DNA from: Synchiropus splendidus | Lineage: Eukaryota; Chordata; Actinopteri; Syngnathiformes; Callionymidae | Length of the DNA: 64,000 nt | NCBI RefSeq assembly: GCF_027744825.2 | Contig: NC_071351.1 | Coordinates: forward strand, 18,923,001-18,987,000 | Direction: 5' to 3' | Part shown: positions 1-11,462 of the stretch, piece after piece | Layout of the letters: each line of letters begins with the position of its first letter | Numbering within the stretch: the first letter of the stretch is position 1 | Made by a program: the position numbers and the translations under genes | The notes under the pieces: generated by a model | What the model saw: the letters and a program-made list of their open reading frames with translations, nothing else | Told to the model about the DNA's origin: nothing | Database searches by the model: none

Positions 1-210
1 CCCTGAAAAGTTATGGCACAATGCACAAAAACGCTTTTCAGCCTGAGATAAGGTGGGTTTCGGAACGCCAAACATAAAAGTGTTGATAACTTTCGAAAAA
101 CACTTCAGAGAGCTTAGATTTGATGTGCACCCACTAGAAAGACCCTTTCTGCTATAGTGGGAGGTTAAAATTTCATGTTCTGAAGCTTCCCTGAAAAGTT
201 ATGGCACAAT

Positions 211-222
211 GCGTAAAAACGC
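211..222. other. GCGT-AAAA-ACGC microdyad specific to GT-type monomers
   Basis: In type B monomers GCGT and ACGC flank AAAA as perfect reverse complements, giving a 4-bp stem and a 4-base loop. Monomers with CA in place of GT read GCACAAAAACGC and lose the pairing. The GT form also adds a CpG. Because B normally follows A, this small dyad is spaced along the array with the higher-order repeat rather than in every monomer. A functional role is not implied. Confidence 0.6.
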
Positions 223-265
223 TTTTCAGCCTGAGATAAGGTGGGTTTCGGAACGCCAAACATAA

Positions 266-293
266 AAGTGTTGATAACTTTGGAAAAACACTT
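266..293. other. 7-bp dyad (inverted repeat) in the monomer, first full example
   Basis: AAGTGTT at 266-272 is the exact reverse complement of AACACTT at 287-293, with a 14-base loop between them. The same arms recur at the same place in almost every monomer, across types A to K. The loop holds two of the most variable sites (273 and 282), while the arms rarely change. Exceptions seen are AACATTT near 5177, 46536 and 62142, AAGGTG in E' monomers, ACAATT at 48231 and 63835, and AATACTT near 59132. It could form a small hairpin or bind a dimeric protein; neither is shown by sequence alone. Confidence 0.8.
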
Positions 294-1874
294 CAGACAG
301 TTTAGATTTGATGTGCAACTACTAGAAAGACCCTTTCTGCTATAGTGGGAGGTTAAAATTTCATGTTCTGAAGCTTTCCTGAAAAGTTATGGCACAATGC
401 ACAAAAACGCTTTTCAGCCTGAGATAAGGTGGGTTTCGGAACGCCAAACATAAAAGTGTTGATAACTTTGGAAAAACACTTCAGACAGTTTAGATTTGAT
501 GTGCAACTACTAGAAAGACCCTTTCTGCTATAGTGGGAGGTTAAAATTTCATGTTCTGAAGCTTTCCTGAAAAGTTATGGCACAATGCACAAAAACGCTT
601 TTCAGCCTGAGATAAGGTGGGTTTCGGAACGCCAAACATAAAAGTGTTGATAACTTTTGAAAAACACTTCAGACAGCTTAGATTTGATGTGCAACTACTA
701 GAAAGACCCTTTCTGCTATAGTGGGAGGTTAAAATTTCATGTTCTGAAGCTTCCCTGAAAACTTATGGCACAATGCACAAAAACGCTTTTCAGCCTGAGA
801 TAAGGTGGGTTTCGGAACGCCAAACATAAAAGTGTTGATAACTTTGGAAAAACACTTCAGACAGTTTAGATTTGATGTGCAACTACGAGAAAGACCCTTT
901 CTGCTATAGTGGGAGGTTAAAATTTCATGTTCTGAAGCTTCCCTGAAAAGTTATGGCACAATGCACAAAAACGCTTTTCAGCCTGAGATAAGGTGGGTTT
1001 CGGAACGCCAAACATAAAAGTGTTGATAACTTTCGAAAAACACTTCAGAGAGCTTAGATTTGATGTGCACCCACTAGAAAGACCCTTTCTGCTATAGTGG
1101 GAGGTTAAAATTTCATGTTCTGAAGCTTCCCTGAAAAGTTATGGCACAATGCGTAAAAACGCTTTTCAGCCTGAGATAAGGTGGGTTTCGGAACGCCAAA
1201 CATAAAAGTGTTGATAACTTTGGAAAAACACTTCAGACAGTTTAGATTTGATGTGCAACTACTAGAAAGACCCTTTCTGCTATAGTGGGAGGTTAAAATT
1301 TCATGTTCTGAAGCTTTCCTGAAAAGTTATGGCACAATGCACAAAAACGCTTTTCAGCCTGAGATAAGGTGGGTTTCGGAACGCCAAACATAAAAGTGTT
1401 GATAACTTTGGAAAAACACTTCAGACAGTTTAGATTTGATGTGCACCTACTAGAAAGACCCTTTCTGCTATAGTGGGAGGTTAAAATTTCATGTTCTGAA
1501 GCTTTCCTGAAAAGTTATGGCACAATGCACAAAAACGCTTTTCAGCCTGAGATAAGGTGGGTTTCGGAACGCCAAACATAAAAGTGTTGATAACTTTTGA
1601 AAAACACTTCAGACAGCTTAGATTTGATGTGCAACTACTAGAAAGACCCTTTCTGCTATAGTGGGAGGTTAAAATTTCATGTTCTGAAGCTTCCCTGAAA
1701 ACTTATGGCACAATGCACAAAAACGCTTTTCAGCCTGAGATAAGGTGGGTTTCGGAACGCCAAACATAAAAGTGTTGATAACTTTGGAAAAACACTTCAG
1801 ACAGTTTAGATTTGATGTGCAACTACTAGAAAGACCCTTTCTGCTATAGTGGGAGGTTAAAATTTCATGTTCTG

Positions 1875-3002
1875 AAGCTTCCCTGAAAAGTTATGGCACA
1901 ATGCACAAAAACGCTTTTCAGCCTGAGATAAGGTGGGTTTCGGAACGCCAAACATAAAAGTGCTAATAACTTTGGAAAAACACTTCAGACAGTTTAGATT
2001 TGATGTGCAACTACTAGAAAGACCCTTTCTGCTATAGTGGGAGGTTAAAATTTCATGTTCTGAAGCTTCCCTGAAAAGTTATGGCACAATGCACAAAAAC
2101 GCTTTTCAGCCTGAGATAAGGTGGGTTTCGGAACGCCAAACATAAAAGTGTTGATAACTTTCGAAAAACACTTCAGAGAGCTTAGATTTGATGTGCACCT
2201 ACTAGAAAGACCCTTTCTGCTATAGTGGGAGGTTAAAATTTCATGTTCTGAAGCTTCCCTGAAAAGTTATGGCACAATGCGTAAAAACGCTTTTCAGCCT
2301 GAGATAAGGTGGGTTTCGGAACGCCAAACATAAAAGTGTTGATAACTTTGGAAAAACACTTCAGACAGTTTAGATTTGATGTGCAACTACTAGAAAGACC
2401 CTTTCTGCTATAGTGGGAGGTTAAAATTTCATGTTCTGAAGCTTCCCTGAAAAGTTATGGCACAATGCACAAAAACGCTTTTCAGGCTGAGATAAGGTGG
2501 GTTTCGGAACGCCAAACATAAAAGTGTTAATAACTTTGGAAAAACACTTCAGACAGTTTAGATTTGATGTGCAACTACTAGAAAGACCCTTTCTGCTATA
2601 GTGGGAGGTTAAAATTTCATGTTCTGAAGCTTTCATGAAAAGTTATGGCACAATGCACAAAAACGCTTTTCAGCCTGAGATAAGGTGGGTTTCGGAACGC
2701 CAAACATAAAAGTGTTGATAACTTTCGAAAAACACTTCAGAGAGCTTAGATTTGATGTGCACCTACTAGAAAGACCCTTTCTGCTATAGTGGGAGGTTAA
2801 AATTTCATGTTCTGAAGCTTCCCTGAAAAGTTATGGCACAATGCGTAAAAACGCTTTTCAGCCTGAGATAAGGTGGGTTTCGGAACGCCAAACATAAAAG
2901 TGTTGATAACTTTGGAAAAACACTTCAGACAGTTTAGATTTGATGTGCAACTACTAGAAAGACCCTTTCTGCTATAGTGGGAGGTTAAAATTTCATGTTC
3001 TG
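1875..3002. repeat. Six-monomer stretch E A B Eo A-T B
   Basis: The stretch begins with an E monomer carrying the rare TGCTAATAAC (1961) and includes Eo with CAGGCTGAG (near 2484) and an A monomer whose start reads AAGCTTTCATG (2627). The same series, with one extra B monomer, occurs at 41355-42682. It therefore belongs to the left flank of the large duplicated block at 3003-7138. Confidence 0.8.
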
Positions 3003-6000
3003 AAGCTTTCCTGAAAAGTTATGGCACAATGCACAAAAACGCTTTTCAGCCTGAGATAAGGTGGGTTTCGGAACGCCAAACATAAAAGTGTTGATAACTT
3101 TCGAAAAACACTTCAGACAGCTTAGATTTGATGTGCACCTACTAGAAAGACCCTTTCTGCTATAGTGGGAGGTTAAAATTTCATGTTCTGAAGCTTCCCT
3201 GAAAAGTTATGGCACAATGCGTAAAAACGCTTTTCAGCCTGAGATAAGGTGGGTTTCGGAACGCCAAACATAAAAGTGTTGATAACTTTGGAAAAACACT
3301 TCAGACAGTTTAGATTTGATGTGCAACTACTAGAAAGACCCTTTCTGCTATAGTGGGAGGTTAAAATTTCATGTTCTGAAGCTTCCCTGAAAAGTTATGG
3401 CACAATGCACAAAAACGCTTTTCAGCCTGAGATAAGGTGGGTTTCGGAACGCCAAACATAAAAGTGTTAATAACTTTGGAAAAACACTTCAGACAGTTTA
3501 GATTTGATGTGCAACTACTAGAAAGACCCTTTCTGCTATAGTGGGAGGTTAAAATTTCATGTTCTGAAGCTTCCCTGAAAAGTTATGGCACAATGCACAA
3601 AAACGCTTTTCAGCCTGAGATAAGGTGGGTTTCGGAACGCCAAACATAAAAGTGTTAATAACTTTGGAAAAACACTTCAGACAGTTTAGATTCGATGTGC
3701 AACTACTAGAAAGACCCTTTCTGCTATAGTGGGAGGTTAAAATTTCATGTTCTGAAGCTTCCCTGAAAAGTTATGGCACAATGCACAAAAACGCTTTTCA
3801 GCCTGAGATAAGGTGGGTTTCGGAACGCCAAACATAAAAGTGTTGATAACTTTCGAAAAACACTTCAGACAGCTTAGATTTGATGTGCAACTACTAGAAA
3901 GACCCTTTCTGCTATAGTGGGAGGTTAAAATTTCATGTTCTGAAGCTTCCCTGAAAAGTTATGGCACAATGCACAAAAACGCTTTTCAGCCTGAGATAAG
4001 GTGGGTTTCGGAACGCCAAACATAAAAGTGTTGATAACTTTGGAAAAACACTTCAGACAGTTTAGATTTGATGTGCAACTACTAGAAAGACCCTTTCTGC
4101 TATAGTGGGAGGTTAAAATTTCATGTTCTGAAGCTTCCCTGAAAAGTTATGGCACAATGCACAAAAACGCTTTTCAGCCTGAGATAAGGTGGGTTTCGGA
4201 ACGCCAAACATAAAAGTGTTGATAACTTTGGAAAAACACTTCAGACAGTTTAGATTTGATGTGCAACTACTAGAAAGACCCTTTCTGCTATAGTGGGAGG
4301 TTAAAATTTCATGTTCTGAAGCTTCCCTGAAAAGTTATGGCACAATGCACAAAAACGCTTTTCAGCCTGAGATAAGGTGGGTTTCGGAACGCCAAACATA
4401 AAAGTGTTGATAACTTTCGAAAAACACTTCAGAGAGCTTAGATTTGATGTGCACCCACTAGAAAGACCCTTTCTGCTATAGTGGGAGGTTAAAATTTCAT
4501 GTTCTGAAGCTTCCCTGAAAAGTTATGGCACAATGCGTAAAAACGCTTTTCAGCCTGAGATAAGGTGGGTTTCGGAACGCCAAACATAAAAGTGTTGATA
4601 ACTTTGGAAAAACACTTCAGACAGTTTAGATTTGATGTGCAACTACTAGAAAGACCCTTTCTGCTATAGTGGGAGGTTAAAATTTCATGTTCTGAAGCTT
4701 TCCTGAAAAGTTATGGCACAATGCACAAAAACGCTTTTCAGCCTGAGATAAGGTGGGTTTCGGAACGCCAAACATAAAAGTGTTGATAACTTTGGAAAAA
4801 CACTTCAGACAGTTTAGATTTGATGTGCAACTACTAGAAAGACCCTTTCTGCTATAGTGGGAGGTTAAAATTTCATGTTCTGAAGCTTTCCTGAAAAGTT
4901 ATGGCACAATGCACAAAAACGCTTTTCAGCCTGAGATAAGGTGGGTTTCGGAACGCCAAACATAAAAGTGTTGATAACTTTTGAAAAACACTTCAGACAG
5001 CTTAGATTTGATGTGCAACTACTAGAAAGACCCTTTCTGCTATAGTGGGAGGTTAAAATTTCATGTTCTGAAGCTTCCCTGAAAACTTATGGCACAATGC
5101 ACAAAAACGCTTTTCAGCCTGAGATAAGGTGGGTTTCGGAACGCCAAACATAAAAGTGTTGATAACTTTCGAAAAACATTTCAGACAGCTTAGATTTGAT
5201 GTGCACCTACTAGAAAGACCCTTTCTGCTATAGTGGGAGGTTAAAATTTCATGTTCTGAAGCTTCCCTGAAAAGTTATGGCACAATGCGTAAAAACGCTT
5301 TTCAGCCTGAGATAAGGTGGGTTTCGGAACGCCAAACATAAAAGTGTTGATAACTTTGGAAAAACACTTCAGACAGTTTAGATTTGATGTGCAACTACTA
5401 GAAAGACCCTTTCTGCTATAGTGGGAGGTTAAAATTTCATGTTCTGAAGCTTCCCTGAAAAGTTATGGCACAATGCACAAAAACGCTTTTCAGCCTGAGA
5501 TAAGGTGGGTTTCGGAACGCCAAACATAAAAGTGTTAATAACTTTGGAAAAACACTTCAGACAGTTTAGATTTGATGTGCAACTACTAGAAAGACCCTTT
5601 CTGCTATAGTGGGAGGTTAAAATTTCATGTTCTGAAGCTTCCCTGAAAAGTTATGGCACAATGCACAAAAACGCTTTTCAGCCTTAGATAAGGTGGGTTT
5701 CGGAACGCCAAACATAAAAGTGTTAATAACTTTGGAAAAACACTTCAGACAGTTTAGATTCGATGTGCAACTACTAGAAAGACCCTTTCTGCTATAGTGG
5801 GAGGTTAAAATTTCATGTTCTGAAGCTTCCCTGAAAAGTTATGGCACAATGCACAAAAACGCTTTTCAGCCTGAGATAAGGTGGGTTTCGGAACGCCAAA
5901 CATAAAAGTGTTGATAACTTTCGAAAAACACTTCAGACAGCTTAGATTTGATGTGCACCTACTAGAAAGACCCTTTCTGCTATAGTGGGAGGTTAAAATT

Positions 6001-7138
6001 TCATGTTCTGAAGCTTTCCTGAAAAGTTATGGCACAATGCACAAAAACGCTTTTCAGCCTGAGATAAGGTGGGTTTCGGAACGCCAAACATAAAAGTGTT
6101 GATAACTTTTGAAAAACACTTCAGACAGCTTAGATTTGATGTGCAACTACTAGAAAGACCCTTTCTGCTATAGTGGGAGGTTAAAATTTCATGTTCTGAA
6201 GCTTCCCTGAAAAGTTATGGCACAATGCACAAAAACGCTTTTCAGCCTGAGATAAGGTGGGTTTCGGAACGCCAAACATAAAAGTGTTGATAACTTTGGA
6301 AAAACACTTCAGACAGTTTAGATTTGATGTGCAACTACTAGAAAGACCCTTTCTGCTATAGTGGGAGGTTAAAATTTCATGTTCTGAAGCTTCCCTGAAA
6401 AGTTATGGCACAATGCACAAAAACGCTTTTCAGCCTGAGATAAGGTGGGTTTCGGAACGCCAAACATAAAAGTGTTGATAACTTTGGAAAAACACTTCAG
6501 ACAGTTTAGATTTGATGTGCAACTACTAGAAAGACCCTTTCTGCTATAGTGGGAGGTTAAAATTTCATGTTCTGAAGCTTCCCTGAAAAGTTATGGCACA
6601 ATGCACAAAAACGCTTTTCAGCCTGAGATAAGGTGGGTTTCGGAACGCCAAACATAAAAGTGTTGATAACTTTCGAAAAACACTTCAGAGAGCTTAGATT
6701 TGATGTGCACCTACTAGAAAGACCCTTTCTGCTATAGTGGGAGGTTAAAATTTCATGTTCTGAAGCTTCCCTGAAAAGTTATGGCACAATGCGTAAAAAC
6801 GCTTTTCAGCCTGAGATAAGGTGGGTTTCGGAACGCCAAACATAAAAGTGTTGATAACTTTGGAAAAACACTTCAGACAGTTTAGATTTGATGTGCAACT
6901 ACTAGAAAGACCCTTTCTGCTATAGTGGGAGGTTAAAATTTCATGTTCTGAAGCTTTCCTGAAAAGTTATGGCACAATGCACAAAAACGCTTTTCAGCCT
7001 GAGATAAGGTGGGTTTCGGAACGCCAAACATAAAAGTGTTGATAACTTTGGAAAAACACTTCAGACAGTTTAGATTTGATGTGCAACTACTAGAAAGACC
7101 CTTTCTGCTATAGTGGGAGGTTAAAATTTCATGTTCTG
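3003..7138. repeat. 22-monomer block, copy 1
   Basis: The order is I B E E* J D D A3 B F C, then an A-like hybrid (AACTTAT, ACATTTC, C119, CACCTAC), then B E E* H C D D A B F. The second E* carries CAGCCTTAG (5683 region). The same 22 types in the same order fill 59967-64000, 56,964 bp (303 monomers) downstream. A rearranged copy starts at 44551. The combination of rare variants makes chance resemblance implausible. Confidence 0.88.
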
Positions 7139-9394
7139 AAGCTTTCCTGAAAAGTTATGGCACAATGCACAAAAACGCTTTTCTGCCTGAGATAAGGTGG
7201 GTTTCGGAACGCCAAACATAAAAGTGTTGATAACTTTTGAAAAACACTTCAGACAGCTTAGATTTGATGTGCAACTACTAGAAAGACCCTTTCTGCTATA
7301 GTGGGAGGTTAAAATTTCATGTTCTGAAGCTTCCCTGAAAACTTATGGCACAATGCACAAAAACGCTTTTCAGCCTGAGATAAGGTGGGTTTCGGAACGC
7401 CAAACATAAAAGTGTTGATAACTTTGGAAAAACACTTCAGACAGTTTAGATTTGATGTGCAACTACTAGAAAGACCCTTTCTGCTATAGTGGGAGGTTAA
7501 AATTTCATGTTCTGAAGCTTCCCTGAAAAGTTATGGCACAATGCGTAAAAACGCTTTTCAGCCTGAGATAAGGTGGGTTTCGGAACGCCAAACATAAAAG
7601 TGTTGATAACTTTGGAAAAACACTTCAGACAGTTTAGATTTGATGTGCAACTACTAGAAAGACCCTTTCTGCTATAGTGGGAGGTTAAAATTTCATGTTC
7701 TGAAGCTTCCCTGAAAAGTTATGGCACAATGCACAAAAACGCTTTTCAGCCTGAGATAAGGTGGGTTTCGGAACGCCAAACATAAAAGTGTTCATAACTT
7801 TCGAAAAACACTTCAGAGAGCTTAGATTTGATGTGCACCTACTAGAAAGACCCTTTCTGCTATAGTGGGAGGTTAAAATTTCATGTTCTGAAGCTTCCCT
7901 GAAAAGTTATGGCACAATGCGTAAAAACGCTTTTCAGCCTGAGATAAGGTGGGTTTCGGAACGCCAAACATAAAAGTGTTGATAACTTTGGAAAAACACT
8001 ACAGACAGTTTAGATTTGATGTGCAACTACTAGAAAGACCCTTTCTGCTATAGTGGGAGGTTAAAATTTCATGTTCTGAAGCTTTCCTGAAAAGTTATGG
8101 CACAATGCACAAAAACGCTTTTCAGCGTGAGATAAGGTGGGTTTCGGAACGCCAAACATAAAAGTGTTGATAACTTTTGAAAAACACTTCAGACAGCTTA
8201 GATTTGATGTGCAACTACTAGAAAGACCCTTTCTGCTATAGTGGGAGGTTAAAATTTCATGTTCTGAAGCTTCCCTGAAAAGTTATGGCACAATGCACAA
8301 AAACGCTTTTCAGCCTGAGATAAGGTGGGTTTCGGAACGCCAAACATAAAAGTGTTGATAACTTTGGAAAAACACTTCAGACAGTTTAGATTTGATGTGC
8401 AACTACTAGAAAGACCCTTTCTGCTATAGTGGGAGGTTAAAATTTCATGTTCTGAAGCTTCCCTGAAAAGTTATGGCACAATGCACAAAAACGCTTTTCA
8501 GCCTGAGATAAGGTGGGTTTCGGAACGCCAAACATAAAAGTGTTGATAACTTTGGAAAAACACTTCAGACAGTTTAGATTTGATGTGCAACTACTAGAAA
8601 GACCCTTTCTGCTATAGTGGGAGGTTAAAATTTCATGTTCTGAAGCTTTCCTGAAAAGTTATGGCACAATGCACAAAAACGCTTTTCAGCCTGAGATAAG
8701 GTGGGTTTCGGAACGCCAAACATAAAAGTGTTGATAACTTTTGAAAAACACTTCAGACAGCTTAGATTTGATGTGCAACTACTAGAAAGACCCTTTCTGC
8801 TATAGTGGGAGGTTAAAATTTCATGTTCTGAAGCTTCCCTGAAAAGTTATGGCACAATGCGTAAAAACGCTTTTCAGCCTGAGATAAGGTGGGTTTCGGA
8901 ACGCCAAACATAAAAGTGTTGATAACTTTGGAAAAACACTTCAGACAGTTTAGATTTGATGTGCAACTACTAGAAAGACCCTTTCTGCTATAGTGGGAGG
9001 TTAAAATTTCATGTTCTGAAGCTTTCCTGAAAAGTTATGGCACAATGCACAAAAACGCTTTTCAGCCTGAGATAAGGTGGGTTTCGGAACGCCAAACATA
9101 AAAGTGTTGATAACTTTGGAAAAACACTTCAGACAGTTTAGATTTGATGTGCAACTACTAGAAAGACCCTTTCTGCTATAGTGGGAGGTTAAAATTTCAT
9201 GTTCTGAAGCTTTCCTGAAAAGTTATGGCACAATGCACAAAAACGCTTTTCAGCCTGAGATAAGGTGGGTTTCGGAACGCCAAACATAAAAGTGTTGATA
9301 ACTTTTGAAAAACACTTCAGACAGCTTAGATTTGATGTGCAACTACTAGAAAGACCCTTTCTGCTATAGTGGGAGGTTAAAATTTCATGTTCTG
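7139..9394. repeat. Twelve-monomer mixed stretch
   Basis: The order is C G B A(C91) B C' D D C B F C. The C at 7139 has TTCTGCCTG in place of TTCAGCCTG. G B A(C91) B C' D at 7327-8454 recurs at 48687-49814, 41,360 bp (220 monomers) away, with the rare TTCATAAC and CAGCGTGAG variants in the same places. The rest follows the usual local order without a clear fixed period. Confidence 0.75.
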
Positions 9395-11462
9395 AAGCTT
9401 CCCTGAAAACTTATGGCACAATGCACAAAAACGCTTTTCAGCCTGAGATAAGGTGGGTTTCGGAACGCCAAACATAAAAGTGTTGATAACTTTGGAAAAA
9501 CACTTCAGACAGTTTAGATTTGATGTGCAACTACTAGAAAGACCCTTTCTGCTATAGTGGGAGGTTAAAATTTCATGTTCTGAAGCTTCCCTGAAAAGTT
9601 ATGGCACAATGCGTAAAAACGCTTTTCAGCCTGAGATAAGGTGGGTTTCGGAACGCCAAACATAAAAGTGTTGATAACTTTGGAAAAACACTTCAGACAG
9701 TTTAGATTTGATGTGCAACTACTAGAAAGACCCTTTCTGCTATAGTGGGAGGTTAAAATTTCAAGTTCTGAAGCTTCCCTGAAAAGTTATGGCACAATGC
9801 ACAAAAACGCTTTTCAGCCTGAGATAAGGTGGGTTTCGGAACGCCAAACATAAAAGTGTTCATAACTTTCGAAAAACACTTCAGAAAGCTTAGATTTGAT
9901 GTGCACGTACTAGAAAGACCCTTTCTGCTATAGTGGGAGGTTAAAATTTCATGTTCTGAAGCTTCCCTGAAAAGTTATGGCACAATGCGTAAAAACGCTT
10001 TTCAGCCTGAGATAAGGTGGGTTTCGGAACGCCAAACATAAAAGTGTTGATAACTTTGGAAAAACACTTCAGACAGTTTAGATTTGATGTGCAACTACTA
10101 GAAAGACCCTTTCTGCTATAGTGGGAGGTTAAAATTTCATGTTCTGAAGCTTTCCTGAAAAGTTATGGCACAATGCACAAAAACGCTTTTCAGCGTGAGA
10201 TAAGGTGGGTTTCGGAACGCCAAACATAAAAGTGTTGATAACTTTTGAAAAACACTTCAGACAGCTTAGATTTGATGTGCAACTACTAGAAAGACCCTTT
10301 CTGCTATAGTGGGAGGTTAAAATTTCATGTTCTGAAGCTTCCCTGAAAAGTTATGGCACAATGCACAAAAACGCTTTTCAGCCTGAGATAAGGTGGGTTT
10401 CGGAACGCCAAACATAAAAGTGTTGATAACTTTGGAAAAACACTTCAGACAGTTTAGATTTGATGTGCAACTACTAGAAAGACCCTTTCTGCTATAGTGG
10501 GAGGTTAAAATTTCATGTTCTGAAGCTTCCCTGAAAAGTTATGGCACAATGCACAAAAACGCTTTTCAGCCTGAGATAAGGTGGGTTTCGGAACGCCAAA
10601 CATAAAGGTGTTAATAACTTTGGAAAAACACTTCAGACAGTTTAGATTTGATGTGCAACTACTAGAAAGACCCTTTCTGCTATAGTGGGAGGTTAAAATT
10701 TCATGTTCTGAAGCTTCCCTGAAAAGTTATGGCACAATGCACAAAAACGCTTTTCAGCCTGAGATAAGGTGGGTTTCGGAACGCCAAACATAAAAGTGTT
10801 GATAACTTTCGAAAAACACTTCAGAGAGCTTAGATTTGATGTGCACCTACTAGAAAGACCCTTTCTGCTATAGTGGGAGGTTAAAATTTCATGTTCTGAA
10901 GCTTCCCTGAAAAGTTATGGCACAATGCGTAAAAACGCTTTTCAGCCTGAGATAAGGTGGGTTTCGGAACGCCAAACATAAAAGTGTTGATAACTTTGGA
11001 AAAACACTTCAGACAGTTTAGATTTGATGTGCAACTACTAGAAAGACCCTTTCTGCTATAGTGGGAGGTTAAAATTTCATGTTCTGAAGCTTTCCTGAAA
11101 ATTTATGGCACAATGCACAAAAACGCTTTTCAGCCTGAGATAAGGTGGGTTTCGGAACGCCAAACATAAAAGTGTTGATAACTTTTGAAAAACACTTCAG
11201 ACAGCTTAGATTTGATGTGCAACTACTAGAAAGACCCTTTCTGCTATAGTGGGAGGTTAAAATTTCATGTTCTGAAGCTTCCCTGAAAAGTTATGGCACA
11301 ATGCACAAAAACGCTTTTCAGCCTGAGATAAGGTGGGTTTCGGAACGCCAAACATAAAAGTGTTGATAACTTTGGAAAAACACTTCAGACAGTTTAGATT
11401 TGATGTGCAACTACTAGAAAGACCCTTTCTGCTATAGTGGGAGGTTAAAATTTCATGTTCTG
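9395..11462. repeat. 11-monomer cassette, copy 1
   Basis: The order is G B A* B C' D E' A B C D. Its marks are AACTTAT (G), TTCAAGTTC at the B/A* junction (9761), TTCATAAC with AGAAAGC and CACGTAC (A*), CAGCGTGAG (C'), AAGGTGTTAATA (E') and AAATTTAT in the late C (11101 region). Further copies start at 14471, 17855, 48687 and 53199. It is the most widely dispersed long unit in the window. Confidence 0.85.

Larger units (their letters stand above)
183..370. repeat. Reference monomer (type B) used to define the 188-bp unit
   Basis: This is the first complete monomer. It runs from AAGCTT to the base before the next AAGCT at 371. Sites that distinguish monomer types lie at 189 (C/T), 213-214 (CA/GT; here GT), 273 (G/A/C), 282 (G/C/T), 298 (C/G), 301 (T/C) and 318 (A/C). 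Short A-tracts start at 194, 215, 264, 284 and 355. A 7-bp inverted repeat lies at 266-293, and a 4-bp stem specific to GT-type monomers at 211-222. The monomer phase is arbitrary; HindIII was chosen only because AAGCTT is present in nearly every copy. Confidence 0.95.
1..1874. repeat. Two tandem copies of a 5-monomer higher-order unit (940 bp)
   Basis: The order is A3 B F C G (1-934, first monomer lacking six bases at the edge), then A3 B F C G again (935-1874). A3 carries CACCCAC and G carries AACTTAT, and both recur exactly 940 bp apart. The two copies differ by eye at 887 (G in CTACGAG, T in the other copy) and at 1446 (C, against A at 506). This is the cleanest short-period higher-order repeat in the window, and it probably continues to the left. 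Confidence 0.88.

Noticed and set aside
90..115. CENP-B box in C100 monomers (TTTCGAAAAACACTTC)
   Set aside because: TTCG, the A five bases on and one C fit the core nTTCGnnnnAnnCGGGn, but the GGG does not (TTC instead). Most monomers even lack TTCG. I would not call it a box.
183..190. HindIII (AAGCTT) and TTTCGAAA palindromes as regulatory sites
   Set aside because: They are by-products of the repeated monomer. AAGCTT is useful as a landmark only.
2421..2636. A 71-codon minus-strand frame, also at 42089-42304 and 43969-44184
   Set aside because: The start codon comes from the rare AAGCTTTCATG monomer, and the three copies exist because that monomer was duplicated. Identity reflects array history, not protein selection.
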